Assembly: GCA_964016885.1 (NCBI GenBank)
Contig: OZ024748.1
Coordinates: forward strand, 34,885,769 to 34,949,768
Length of the DNA stretch: 64,000 nucleotides
Reading direction: 5' to 3'
Origin: Eledone cirrhosa
Taxonomy: Eukaryota; Mollusca; Cephalopoda; Octopoda; Eledonidae
The position numbers and the translations under genes were made by a program. Shown piece by piece: positions 31,621-44,780 of the stretch. How positions within the stretch are numbered: position 1 is the stretch's first letter; every line of letters begins with the position of its first letter. Below the pieces are notes generated by a model. The model was not told the origin of the DNA. It saw only the letters and a list, made by a program, of their open reading frames with translations, and searched no databases.

Positions 31621-34600
31621 GATGGTAGACAGGAGTTACATGGATGGTAGACAGTAGTAACATGGATTGTAGACAGTAGTAACATGGATGGTACACAGGA
31701 GTTACATGGATGGTAGACAGGAGTTACATGGATGGTGGTCAGGAGTAACATGGATGGTAGACAGGAGTTACATGGATGGTAGACAGGAGTAAGATGGATG
31801 GTAGACAGGAGTTACATGGATGGTAGACAGGAGTTAGATGGATGGTAGACAGGAGTAAGATGGATGGTGGACAGGAGTAAGTTGGGTGGTAGACAGGAGT
31901 TAGATGGATGGTAGACAGGAGTAAGATGTATGGTGGACAGGAGTAAGATGGATGGTAGACAGGAGTAAGATGGATGGTAAACAGGAGTTACATGGATGGT
32001 AGACAGGAGTTACATGGATGGTGGGCAGGAGGGACAGTAGTAACATGGATGGTTGATAGGAGTAACATGTATGGTAGACAGGAGTAACATGGATGCTAGA
32101 CAGGAGTAAGATGGATGGTAGACAGGGGTTACATGGATGGTAGTAAGGAGTAACATGGATGGTAGAGTGAATTTTGATGGATGGTAAACTGGAGTTACAT
32201 GGATGGTAGACTGGAGTTACATGGATTGTAAACAGGAGTTACATGGATGGTGGACAGGAGTAACATGGATGGTAGACAAGAGTAACATGGATGGTGGACA
32301 GAAGTAACATGGATGGTGGACAGAAGTAACATGGATGGTGGACAGGAGTACCATGGATGGTAGGCAGGAATTACAGGGATGGTGGACAGGAGTACCATGG
32401 ATGGTAGGCAGGAATTACATGGATGATGGACAGGAGTTACATGGATGGTAGGCAGGAGTAAGATGGATGGTAAACAGGAGTTACATGGATGGTAGACAGA
32501 AGTAAGATGGATGGTAAACAGGAGTTACATGGATGGTAGACAGGAGTACCATGGATGGTAGGCAGGAATTACATGGATGGTGGACAGGAGTTACATGGAT
32601 GGTAGAGAGGAGTAAGATGGATGGTAGACAGGAGTTACATGGATGGTAGACAGGATTTACATGGGTGATGGTCAGGATTAACATGGATGGTAGACAGGAG
32701 TTACATGGATGGTAGACAGTAGTAAACATGGATTGTAGACAGTAGTAACATGGATGGTACACAGGAGTTACATGGATGGTAGACAGGAGTTACATGGATG
32801 GTGGTCAGGAGTAACATGGATGGTAGGAAGGAGTTACATGGATGGTAGACAGGAGTAAGATGGATGGTTGACAGGAGTTACATGGATGGTAGACAGGAGT
32901 TACATGGATGGTAGACAGGAGTAAGATGGATGGTGGACAGGAGTAAGTTGGGTGGTAGACAGGTGTTATAAGGATGGTAGACAGGAGTTACATGGATGGT
33001 AGACAGGAGTAAGATGGGTGGTAGACAGGAGTAAGATGTATGGTGGACAGGAGTTACATGGATGGTAGACAGGAGTTACAGGGGTGGTAGACAGGAGTTA
33101 CATGGGTGGTAGACAGGATTTACATGGGTGGTGGTCAGGAGTAACATGGATGGTAGACAGGAGTTACATGGGTGGTAGACAGGAGTTACATGGATGGTAG
33201 ACAGGAGTTAGATGGATGGTAGACAGGAGTTACATGGATGGTAGACAGGAGTTACATGGGTGGTAGACAGGAGTTACATGGGTGGTAGACAGGAGTAAGA
33301 TGGATGGTAGACAGGAGTTACATGGATGGTAGACAGGAGTTAGATGGATGGTAGACAGGAGTAAGATGTATGGTGGACAGGAGTAAGATGGATGGTAGAC
33401 AGGAGTAAGATGGATGGTAAACAGGAGTTACATGGATGGTAGACAGGAGTTACATGGATGGTGGGCAGGAGGGACAGTAGTAACATGGATGGTTGATAGG
33501 AGTAACATGTATGGTAGACAGGAGTAACATGGATGCTAGACAGGAGTAAGATGGATGGTAGACAGGGGTTACATGGATGGTAGTAAGGAGTAACATGGGT
33601 GGTAGAGTGAATTTTGATGGATGGTAAACTGGAGTTACATGGATGGTAGACTGGAGTTACATGGATGGTAAACAGGAGTTACATGGATGGTGGACAAGAG
33701 TAACATGGATGGTGGACAGAAGTAACATGGATGGTGGACAGAAGTAACATGGATGGTGGACAGAAGTAACATGGATGGTGGACAGGAGTACCATGGATGG
33801 TAGGCAGGAATTACATGGATGGTGGACAGGAGTACCATGGATGGTAGGCAGGAATTACATGGATGGTGGACAGGAGTTACATGGATGGTAGGCAGGAGTA
33901 AGATGGATGGTAAACAGGAGTTACATGGATGGTAGACAGAAGTAAGATGGATGGTAAACAGGAGTTACATGGATGGTAGACAGGAGTACCATGGATGGTA
34001 GGCAGGAATTACATGGATGGTGGACAGGAGTTACATGGATGGTAGACAGGAGTAAGATGGATGGTAGACAGGAGTTACATGGATGGTAGACAGGGGTTAC
34101 ATGGATGGTAGACAGGAGTAACATGGATGGTAGACAGGAGTTACATGGATGGTGGACAGGAGTAACGTGGATGGTAAACAGTTGTTACATGGATGGTAGA
34201 CAGGAGTAAGATGGATGGTAGATAGGAGTTATATGGATGGTAGACAGGAGTAAGATGGATGGTAGATAGGAGTTATATGGATGGTAGACAGGAGTTACAT
34301 GGATGGTGGACAGTAGTAACATGGATGGTAGACAGGAGTTACATGGATGGTGGACAGTAGTAACATGGATGGTAGACAGGAGTTACATGGCTGGTAGACA
34401 ACAGTAACATGGATGGTAGACAGGAGTAACATGGATGGTAGACAGGAGTTACATGGATGGTAGACAGGAGTAACATGGATGGTAGACAGGAGTTACATGG
34501 ATGGTAGACAGGATTTACATGGATGGTGGACAGGAGTAAAATAGATGGTGGACAGGAGTTACATAGATGGTTGACAGGAGTTACATGGATGGTAGACAGG

Positions 34601-35199
34601 AGTAGACATGGATGATAGACAGGAGTTACATGGATGGTAGCCAAGAGTAACATGGATGGTAGACAGGAGTTACATGGATCGTAGAAAGGATTTACATGGA
34701 TGGTAAACAGGAGTAACATGGATGGTGGACAGGAGTAAGTTGGATGGTAGACAGGAGTTACTTGTATGGTGGACAGGAGGGACAGGAGTAACATGGATGC
34801 TACACAGGAGTTACAGGGATGGTGGACAGTAGTAACATGGATGACAGCCAGGTGTTACAAGGATGGTAGAAAGTAGTAAGATGGATGGTAGACAGGAGTT
34901 ACATGGATGGTAGACAGGTATTACATGGATGGTAGACAGGGGTTACATGGATGGTAGACAGGAGTAACATGGATGGTAGACAGGAGTTACATGGATGGTG
35001 GACAGGAGTAACGTGGATGGTAAACAGTTGTTACATGGATGGTAGACAGGAGTAAGATGGATGGTAGATAGGAGTTATATGGATGGTAGACAGGAGTAAG
35101 ATGGATGGTAGATAGGAGTTATATGGATGGTAGACAGGAGTTACATGGATGGTAGACAGGAGTTACATGGATGGTAGACAAGAGTTACATGGATGGTAG

Positions 35200-38100
35200 A
35201 CAGGATTTACATGGATGGTGGACAGGAGTAACATGGATGGTAGACAGGAGTTACATGGATGGTAGACAGTAGTAACATGGATTGTAGACAGTAGTAACAT
35301 GGATGGTACACAGGAGTTACATGGATGGTAGACAGGAGTTACATGGATGGTGGTCAGGAGTAACATGGATGGTAGACAGGAGTTACATGGATGGTAGACA
35401 GGAGTAAGATGGATGGTAGACAGGAGTTACATGGATGGTAGACAGGAGTTAGATGGATGGTAGACAGGAGTAAGATGGATGGTGGACAGGAGTAAGTTGG
35501 GTGGTAGACAGGTGTTATAAGGATGGTAGACAGGAGTTACATGGATGGTAGACAGGAGTAAGATGGGTGGTAGACAGGAGTAAGATGGGTGGTAGACATG
35601 AGTTACATGGGTGGTAGACAGGAGTTACATGGATGGTAGACAGGAGTTACATGGATGGTAGACAGGAGTTAGATGGATGGTAGACAGGAGTTACATGGGT
35701 GGTAGACAGGAGTTACATGGATGGTAGACAGGAGTAAGATGGATGGTAGACAGGAGATACATGGATGGTAGACAGGAGTTAGATGGATGGTAGACAGGAG
35801 TAAGATGTATGGTGGACAGGAGTAAGATGGATGGTAGACAGGAGTAAGATGGATGGTAAACAGGAGTTACATGGATGGTAGACAGGAGTTACATGGATGG
35901 TGGGCAGGAGGGACAGTAGTAACATGGATGGTTGATAGGAGTAACATGTATGGTAGACAGGAGTAACATGGATGCTAGACAGGAGTAAGATGGATGGTAG
36001 ACAGGGGTTACATGGATGGTAGTAAGGAGTAACATGGATGGTAGAGTGAGTTTTGATGGATGGTAAACTGGAGTTACATGGATGGTAGACTGGAGTTACA
36101 TGGATTGTAAACAGGAGTTACATGGATGGTGGACAGGTGTAACATGGATGGTAGACAAGAGTAACATGGATGGTGGACAGAAGTAACATGGATGGTGGAC
36201 AGAAGTAACATGGATGGTGGACAGGAGTACCATGGATGGTAGGCAGGAATTACAGGGATGGTGGACAGGAGTACCATGGATGGTAGGCAGGAATTACATG
36301 GATGGTGGACAGGAGTTACATGGATGGTAGGCAGGAGTAAGATGGATGGTAAACAGGAGTTACATGGATGGTAGACAGAAGTAAGATGGATGGTAAACAG
36401 GAGTTACATGGATGGTAGACAGGAGTTACATGGATGGTAGGCAGGAATTACATGGATGGTGGGCAGGAGTAAGATGGATGGTAGACAGGAGTTACATGGA
36501 TGGTAGACAGGAGTACCATGGATGGTAGGCAGGAATTACATGGATGGTGGACAGGAGTTACATGGATGGTAGACAGGAGTACCATGGATGGTAGGCAGGA
36601 ATTACATGGATGGTGGACAGGAGTTACATGGATGGTAGACAGGAGTACCATGGATGGTAGGCAGGAATTACATGGATGGTGGACAGGAGTTACATGGATG
36701 GTAGACAGGAGTTACATGGATGGTAGACAGGAGTACCATGGATGGTAGGCAGGAATTACAAGGATGGTGGACAGGAGTTACATGGATGGTAGACAGGAGT
36801 AAGATGGATGGTAGACAGGAGTTACATGGATGGTAGACAGGAGTAAGATGGATGGTGGACAGGAGTAACATGGATGGTAGGCAGGAGTAAGATGGATGGT
36901 AGACAGGAGTTACATGGATGGTAGACAGGAGTACCATGGATGGTAGGCAGGAATTACATGGATGGTGGACAGGAGTTACATGGATGGTAGACAGGAGTAC
37001 CATGGATGGTAGGCAGGAATTACATGGATGGTGGACAGGAGTTACATGGATGGTAGACAGGAGTTACATGGATGGTAGACAGGAGTACCATGGATGGTAG
37101 GCAGGAATTACAAGGATGGTGGACAGGAGTTACATGGATGGTAGACAGGAGTAAGATGGATGGTAGACAGGAGTTACATGGATGGTAGACAGGAGTAAGA
37201 TGGATGGTGGACAGGAGTAACATGGATGGTAGACAGGAGTTACATGGATGGTAGACAGTAGTAACATGGATTGTAGACAGTAGTAACATGGATGGTACAC
37301 AGGAGTTACATGGATGGTAGACAGGTGTTACATGGATGGTGGTCAGGAGTAACATGGATGGTAGACAGGAGTTACATGGATGGTAGACAGGAGTAAGATG
37401 GATGGTAGACAGGAGTTACATGGATGGTAGACAGGAGTTAGATGGATCGTAGACAGGAGTAAGATGGATGGTGGACAGGAGTAAGTTGGGTGGTAGACAG
37501 GTGTTATAAGGATGGTAGACAGGAGTTACATGGATGGTAGCAGGAGTAAGATGGGTGGTAGACAGGAGTAAGATGGGTGGTAGACAGGAGTTACATGGAT
37601 GGTAGACAGGAGTTACATGGATGGTAGACAGGAGTTAGATGGATGGTAGACAGGAGTTACATGGGTGGTAGACAGGAGTTACATGGGTGGTAGACAGGAG
37701 TTACATGGGTGGTAGACAGGAGTAAGATGGATGGTAGACAGGAGTTACATGGATGGTAGACAGGAGTTAGATGGATGGTAGACAGGAGTAAGATGGATGG
37801 TAGACAGGAGTAAGATGGATGGTAAACAGGAGTTACATGGATGGTAGACAGGAGTTACATGGATGGTGGGCAGGAGGGACAGTAGTAACATGGATGGTTG
37901 ATAGGAGTAACATGTATGGTAGACAGGAGTAACATGGATGCTAGACAGGAGTAAGATGGATGGTAGACAGGGGTTACATGGATGGTAGTAAGGAGTAACA
38001 TGGATGGTAGAGTGAATTTTGATGGATGGTAAACTGGAGTTACATGGATGGTAGACTGGAGTTACATGGATGGTAAACAGGAGTTACATGGATGGTGGAC

Positions 38101-41100
38101 TGGAGTAACATGGATGGTAGACAAGAGTAACATGGATGGTGGACAGAAGTAACATGGATGGTGGACAGAAGTAACATGGATGGTGGACAGGAGTACCATG
38201 GATGGTAGGCAGGAATTACATGGATGGTGGACAGGAGTACCATGGATGGTAGGCAGGAATTACATGGATGGTGGACAGGAGTTACATGGATGGTAGGCAG
38301 GAGTAAGATGGATGGTAAACAGGAGTTACATGGATGGTGGTCAGGAGTAACATGGATGGTAGACAGGGGTTACATGTATGGTAGACAGGAGTAACATGGA
38401 TGGTAGACAGGAGTTACATGGATGGTGGTCAGGAGTAACATGGATGGTAGACAGGAGTTACATGGATGGTAGACAGGAGTAAGATGGATGGTAGACAGAA
38501 GTTACATGGATGGTAGACAGGAGTAACATGGATGGTGGACAGGAGTAAGTTGGGTGGTAGACAGGTGTTATAAGGATGGTAGACAGGAGTTACATGGATG
38601 GTAGCAGGAGTAAGATGGGTGGTAGACAGGAGTAAGATGGATGGTAGACAGGAGTTACATGGATGTTAGACAGGAGTTAGATGGATGGTAGACAGGAGTA
38701 AGATGTATGGTGGACAGGAGTAAGATGGATGGTAGACAGGAGTTAGATGGATGGTAAACAGGAGTTACATGGATGGTAGACAGGAGTTACATGGATGGTG
38801 GGCAGGAGGGACAGTAGTAACATGGATGGTTGATAGGAGTAACATGTATGGTAGACAGGAGTAACATGGATGCTAGACAGGAGTAAGATGGATGGTAGAC
38901 AGGGGTTACATGGATGGTAGTAAGGAGTAACATGGATGGTAGAGTGAATTTTGATGGATGGTAAACTGGAGTTACATGGATGGTAGACTGGAGTTACATG
39001 GATTGTTAACAGGAGTTACATGGATGGTGGACAGGAGTAACATGGATGGTAGACAAGAGTAACATGGATGGTGGACAGAAGTAACATGGATGGTGGACAG
39101 AAGTAACATGGATGGTGGACAGGAGTACCATGGATGGTAGGCAGGAATTACAGGGATGGTGGACAGGAGTACCATGGATGGTAGGCAGGAATTACATGGA
39201 TGGTAAACAGGAGTTACATGGATGGTAGACAGAAGTAAGATGGATGGTAAACAGGAGTTACATGGATGGTAGACAGGAGTACCATGGATGGTAGGCAGGA
39301 ATTACATGGATGGTGGACAGGAGTTACATGGATGGTAGACAGGAGTAAGATGGATGGTAGACAGGAGTTACATGGATGGTAGACAGGAGTAAGATGGATG
39401 GTGGACAGGAGTAACATGGATGGTAGACAGGAGTTACATGGATGGTAGACAGTAGTAACATGGATTGTAGACAGTAGTAACATGGATGGTACACAGGAGT
39501 TACATGGATGGTAGACAGGAGTTACATGGATGGTGGTCAGGAGTAACATGGATGGTAGACAGGAGTTACATGGATGGTAGACAGGAGTAAGATGGATGGT
39601 AGACAGGAGTTACATGGATGGTAGACAGGAGTTAGATGGATGGTAGACAGGAGTAAGATGGATGGTGGACAGGAGTAAGTTGGGTGGTAGACAGGTGTTA
39701 TAAGGATGGTAGACAGGAGTTACATGGATGGTAGCAGGAGTAAGATGGGTGGTAGACAGGAGTAAGATGGGTGGTAGACAGGAGTTACATGGGTGGTAGA
39801 CAGGAGTTACATGGATGGTAGACAGGAGTTACATGGATGGTAGACAGGAGTTAGATGGATGGTAGACAGGAGTTACATGGATGGTAGACAGGAGTTACAT
39901 GGGTGGTAGACAGGAGTTACATGGGTGGTAGACAGGAGTAAGATGTATGGTAGACAGGAGTTACATGGGTGGTAGACAGGAGTAAGATGGATGGTAGACA
40001 GGAGTTACATGGATGGTAGACAGGAGTTACATGGATAGTAGACAGGAGTTAGATGGATGGTAGACAGGAGTAAGATGTATGGTGGACAGGAGTAAGATGG
40101 ATGGTAGACAGGAGTAAGATGGATGGTAAACAGGAGTTACATGGATGGTAGACAGGAGTTACATGGATGGTGGGCAGGAGGGACAGTAGTAACATGGATG
40201 GTTGATAGGAGTAACATGTATGGTAGACAGGAGTAACATGGATGCTAGACAGGAGTAAGATGGATGGTAGACAGGGGTTACTTGGATGGTAGTAAGGAGT
40301 AACATGGATGGTAGAGTGAATTTTGATGGATGGTAAACTGGAGTTACATGGATGGTAGACTGGAGTTACATGGATGGTAAACAGGAGTTACATGGATGGT
40401 GGACAGGAGTAACATGGATGGTAGACAAGAGTAACATGGATAGTGGACAGAAGTAACATGGATGGTGGACAGAAGTAACATGGATGGTGGACAGGAGTTA
40501 CATGGATGGTAGACAGGAGTAAGATGGATGGTGGACAGGAGTACCATGGATGGTAGGCAGGAATTACATGGATGGTGGACAGGAGTTACATGGATGGTAG
40601 GCAGGAGTAAGATGGATGGTAAACAGGAGTTACATGGATGGTAGACAGAAGATGGATGGTAAACAGGAGTTACATGGATGGTAGACAGGAGTACCATGGA
40701 TGGTAGGCAGGAATTACATGGATGGTGGACAGGAGTTACATGGATGGTAGACAGGAGTAAGATGGATGGTAGACAGGAGTTACATGGATGGTAGACAGGA
40801 GTTAGATGGATGGTAGACAGGAGTAAGATGGATGGTAGACAGGAGTTACATGGATGGTAGACAGGAGTAAGATGGATGGTGGACAGGAGTAACATGGATG
40901 GTAGACAGGAGTTAGATGGATGGTAGACAGTAGTAACATGGATTGTAGACAGTAGTAACATGGATGGTACACAGGAGTTACATGGATGGTAGACAGGAGT
41001 TACATGGATGGTGGTCAGGAGTAACATGGATGGTAGACAGGAGTTACATGGATGGTAGACAGGAGTAAGATGGATGGTAGACAGGAGTTACATGGATGGT

Positions 41101-44100
41101 AGACAGGAGTAAGATGGATGGTGGACAGGAGTAAGTTGGGTGGTAGACAGGTGTTATAAGGATGGTAGACAGGAGTTACATGGATGGTAGACAGGAGTTA
41201 GATGGATGGTAGCAGGAGTAAGATGGGTGGTAGACAGGAGTAAGATGGGTGGTAGACAGGAGTTACATGGGTGGTAGACAGGAGTTACATGGATGGTAGA
41301 CAGGAGTTAGATGGATGGTAGACAGGAGTTACATGGATGGTAGACAGGAGTTACATGGGTGGTAGACAGGAGTTACATGGGTGGTAGACAGGAGTAAGAT
41401 GGATGGTAGACAGGAGTTACATGGATGGTAGACAAGAGTTAGATGGATGGTAGACAGGAGTAAGATGTATGGTGGACAGGAGTAAGATGGATGGTAGACA
41501 GGAGTAAGATGGATGGTAAACAGGAGTTACATGGATGGTAGACAGGAGTTACATGGATGGTGGGCAGGAGGGACAGTCGTAACATGGATGGTTGATAGGA
41601 GTAACATGTATGGTAGACAGGAGTAACATGGATGCTAGACAGGAGTAAGATGGATGGTAGACAGGGGTTACATGGATGGTAGTAAGGAGTAACATGGATG
41701 GTAGAGTGAATTTTGATGGATGGTAAACTGGAGTTACATGGATGGTAGACTGGAGTTACATGGATGGTGGACAGGAGTTACATGGATGGTGGACAGGAGT
41801 AACATGGATGGTGGACAGAAGTAACATGGATGGTGGACAGAAGTAACATGGATGGTGGACAGGAGTACCATGGATGGTAGGCAGGAATTACATGGATGGT
41901 GGACAGGAGTTACATGGATGGTAGGCAGGAGTAAGATGGATGGTAAACAGGAGTTACATGGATGGTAGACAGGGGTTACATGGATGGTAGACAGGAGTAA
42001 CATGGATGGTAGACAGGAGTTACATGGATGGTGGTCAGGAGTAACATGGATGGTAGACAGGAGTTACATGGATGGTAGACAGGAGTAAGATGGATGGTAG
42101 ACAGGAGTTACATGGATGGTAGACAGGAGTTAGATGGATGGTAGACAGGAGTAAGATGGATGGTGGACAGGAGTAAGTTGGGTGGTAGACAGGTGTTATA
42201 AGGATGGTAGACAGGAGTTACATGGATGGTAGCAGGAGTAAGATGGGTGGTAGACAGGAGTAAGATGGGTGGAAGACAGGAGTTACATGGGTGGTAGACA
42301 GGAGTTACATGGATGGTAGACAGGAGTTACATGGATGGTAGACAGGAGTTAGATGGATAGTAGACAGGAGTTACATGGATGGTAGACAGGAGTTAGATGG
42401 ATGGTAGACAGGAGTAAGATGGATGGTAAACAGGAGTTACATGGATAGTAGACAGGAGTTAGATGGATGGTAGACAGGAGTAAGATGGATGGTAGACAGG
42501 AGTTACATGGATGGTAGACAGGAGTTAGATGGATGGTAGACAGGAGTAAGATGTATGGTGGACAGGAGTAAGATGGATGGTAGACAGGAGTTAGATGGAT
42601 GGTAAACAGGAGTTACATGGATGGTAGACAGGAGTTACATGGATGGTGGGCAGGAGGGACAGTAGTAACATGGATGGTTGATAGGAGTAACATGTATGGT
42701 AGACAGGAGTAACATGGATGCTAGACAGGAGTAAGATGGATGGTAGACAGGGGTTACATGGATGGTAGTAAGGAGTAACATGGATGGTAGAGTGAATTTT
42801 GATGGATGGTAAACTGGAGTTACATGGATGGTAGACTGGAGTTACATGGATTGTAAACAGGAGTTACATGGATGGTGGACAGGAGTAACATGGATGGTAG
42901 ACAAGAGTAACATGGATGGTGGACAGAAGTAACATGGATGGTGGACAGAAGTAACATGGATGGTGGACAGGAGTACCATGGATGGTAGGCAGGAATTACA
43001 GGGATGGTGGACAGGAGTACCATGGATGGTAGGCAGGAATTACATGGATGGTGGACAGGAGTTACATGGATGGTAGGCAGGAGTAAGATGGATGGTAAAC
43101 AGGAGTTACATGGATGGTAGACAGAAGTAAGATGGATGGTAAACAGGAGTTACATGGATGGTAGACAGGAGTACCATGGATGGTAGGCAGGAATTACATG
43201 GATGGTGGACAGGAGTTACATGGATGGTAGGCAGGAGTAAGATGGATGGTGGACAGGAGTAACATGGATGGTAGACAGGAGTTACATGGATGGTAGACAG
43301 TAGTAACATGGATGGTAGACAGGAGTTACATGGATGGTAGACAGTAGTAACATGGATTGTAGACAGTAGTAACATGGATGGTACACAGGAGTTACATGGA
43401 TGGTAGACAGGAGTTACATGGATGGTGGTCAGGAGTAACATGGATGGTAGACAGGAGTTACATGGATGGTAGACAGGAGTAAGATGGATGGTAGACAGGA
43501 GTTACATGGATGGTAGACAGGAGTTAGATGGATGGTAGACAGGAGTAAGATGGATGATAGACAGGAGTTACATGGATGGTAGACAGGAGTTACATGGATG
43601 GTAGACAGGAGTTACATGGGTGGTAGACAGGAGTTAGATGGATGGTAGACAGGAGTTAGATGGATGGTAGACAGGAGTTAGATGGATGGTAGACAGGAGT
43701 TACATGGATGGTAGACAGGAGTTACATGGGTGGTAGACAGGAGTTAGATGGATGGTAGACAGGAGTTAGATGGATGGTAAACAGGAGTTACATGGATGGT
43801 AGACAGGAGTTACATGGATGGTAGACAGGAGTTAGATGGATGGTAGACAGGAGATACATGGATGGTAGACAGGAGTTACATGGGTGGTAGACAGGAGTTA
43901 CATGGATGGTAGACAGGAGTAAGATGGATGGTAGACAGGAGTTACATGGATGGTAGACAGGAGTTACATGGGTGGTAGACAGGAGTAAGATGGATGGTAG
44001 ACAGGAGTTACATGGATAGTAGACAGGAGTTAGATGGATGGTAGACAGGAGTAAGATGTATGGTGGACAGGAGTAAGATGGATGGTAGACAGGAGTAAGA

Positions 44101-44780
44101 TGGATGGTAAACAGGAGTTACATGGATGGTAGACAGGAGTTACATGGATGGTGGGCAGGAGGGACAGTAGTAACATGGATGGTTGATAGGAGTAACATGT
44201 ATGGTAGACAGGAGTAACATGGATGCTAGACAGGAGTAAGATGGATGGTAGACAGGGGTTACATGGATGGTAGTAAGGAGTAACATGGATGGTAGAGTGA
44301 ATTTTGATGGATGGTAAACTGGAGTTACATGGATGGTAGACTGGAGTTACATGGATGGTGGACAGGAGTAACATGGATGGTAGACAAGAGTAACATGGAT
44401 GGTGGACAGAAGTAACATGGATGGTGGACAGAAGTAACATGGATGGTGGACAGAAGTAACATGGATGGTGGACAGGAGTACCATGGATGGTAGGCAGGAA
44501 TTACATGGATGGTGGACAGGAGTACCATGGATGGTAGGCAGGAATTACATGGATGGTGGACAGGAGTTACATGGATGGTAGGCAGGAGTAAGATGGATGG
44601 TAAACAGGAGTTACATGGATGGTAGACAGAAGTAAGATGGATGGTAAACAGGAGTTACATGGATGGTAGACAGGAGTACCATGGATGGTAGGCAGGAATT
44701 ACATGGATGGTGGACAGGAGTTACATGGATGGTAGACAGGAGTAAGATGGATGGTAGACAGGAGTTACATGGATGGTAGA
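35200..44780. repeat. A-only domain of the array
   Basis: Seven successive A modules (35902, 37868, 38800, 40172, 41562, 42648, 44153) occur without an intervening B module, whereas elsewhere A and B blocks alternate every 2-5 kb. Spacing varies from 0.9 to 2.0 kb. Units of the GGAGTACCATGG and GGACAGAAGTAAC type are correspondingly dense. Confidence 0.8.
36500..37210. repeat. Local 66-bp (3-unit) amplification
   Basis: A trimer containing GGAGTACCATGGATGG, GGCAGGAATTACATGG and GGTGGACAGGAGTTAC repeats at about 36511, 36577, 36643 and 36731, and again at 36928, 36994 and 37082. The whole cluster is itself duplicated at an offset of 352 bp (16 units), marked by the rare AATTACAAGG at 36754 and 37106. 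The trimer period makes this part open on the plus strand for up to 82 codons, which is a by-product of the period. Confidence 0.85.

Larger units (their letters stand above)
733..44400. repeat. A-type higher-order module, 20 copies
   Basis: A run of unusual units is repeated with high fidelity: GGGCAGGAGGGACAG, then GGTTGATAGGAG, ACATGTATGG, GGATGCTAGACAGG, GGTAGTAAGGAG, and GAGTGAATTTT followed by GGTAAACTGG. It starts at about 733, 1974, 6129, 9381, 10643 (internally deleted), 14256, 15469, 19789, 21508, 22858, 27506, 32023, 33463, 35902, 37868, 38800, 40172, 41562, 42648 and 44153. Neighbouring copies are usually 0.9-2.0 kb apart. The module is usually followed by units carrying GGACAGAAGTAAC and GGAGTACCATGG. 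This marks repeated block duplication rather than unit-by-unit slippage. Confidence 0.9.
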
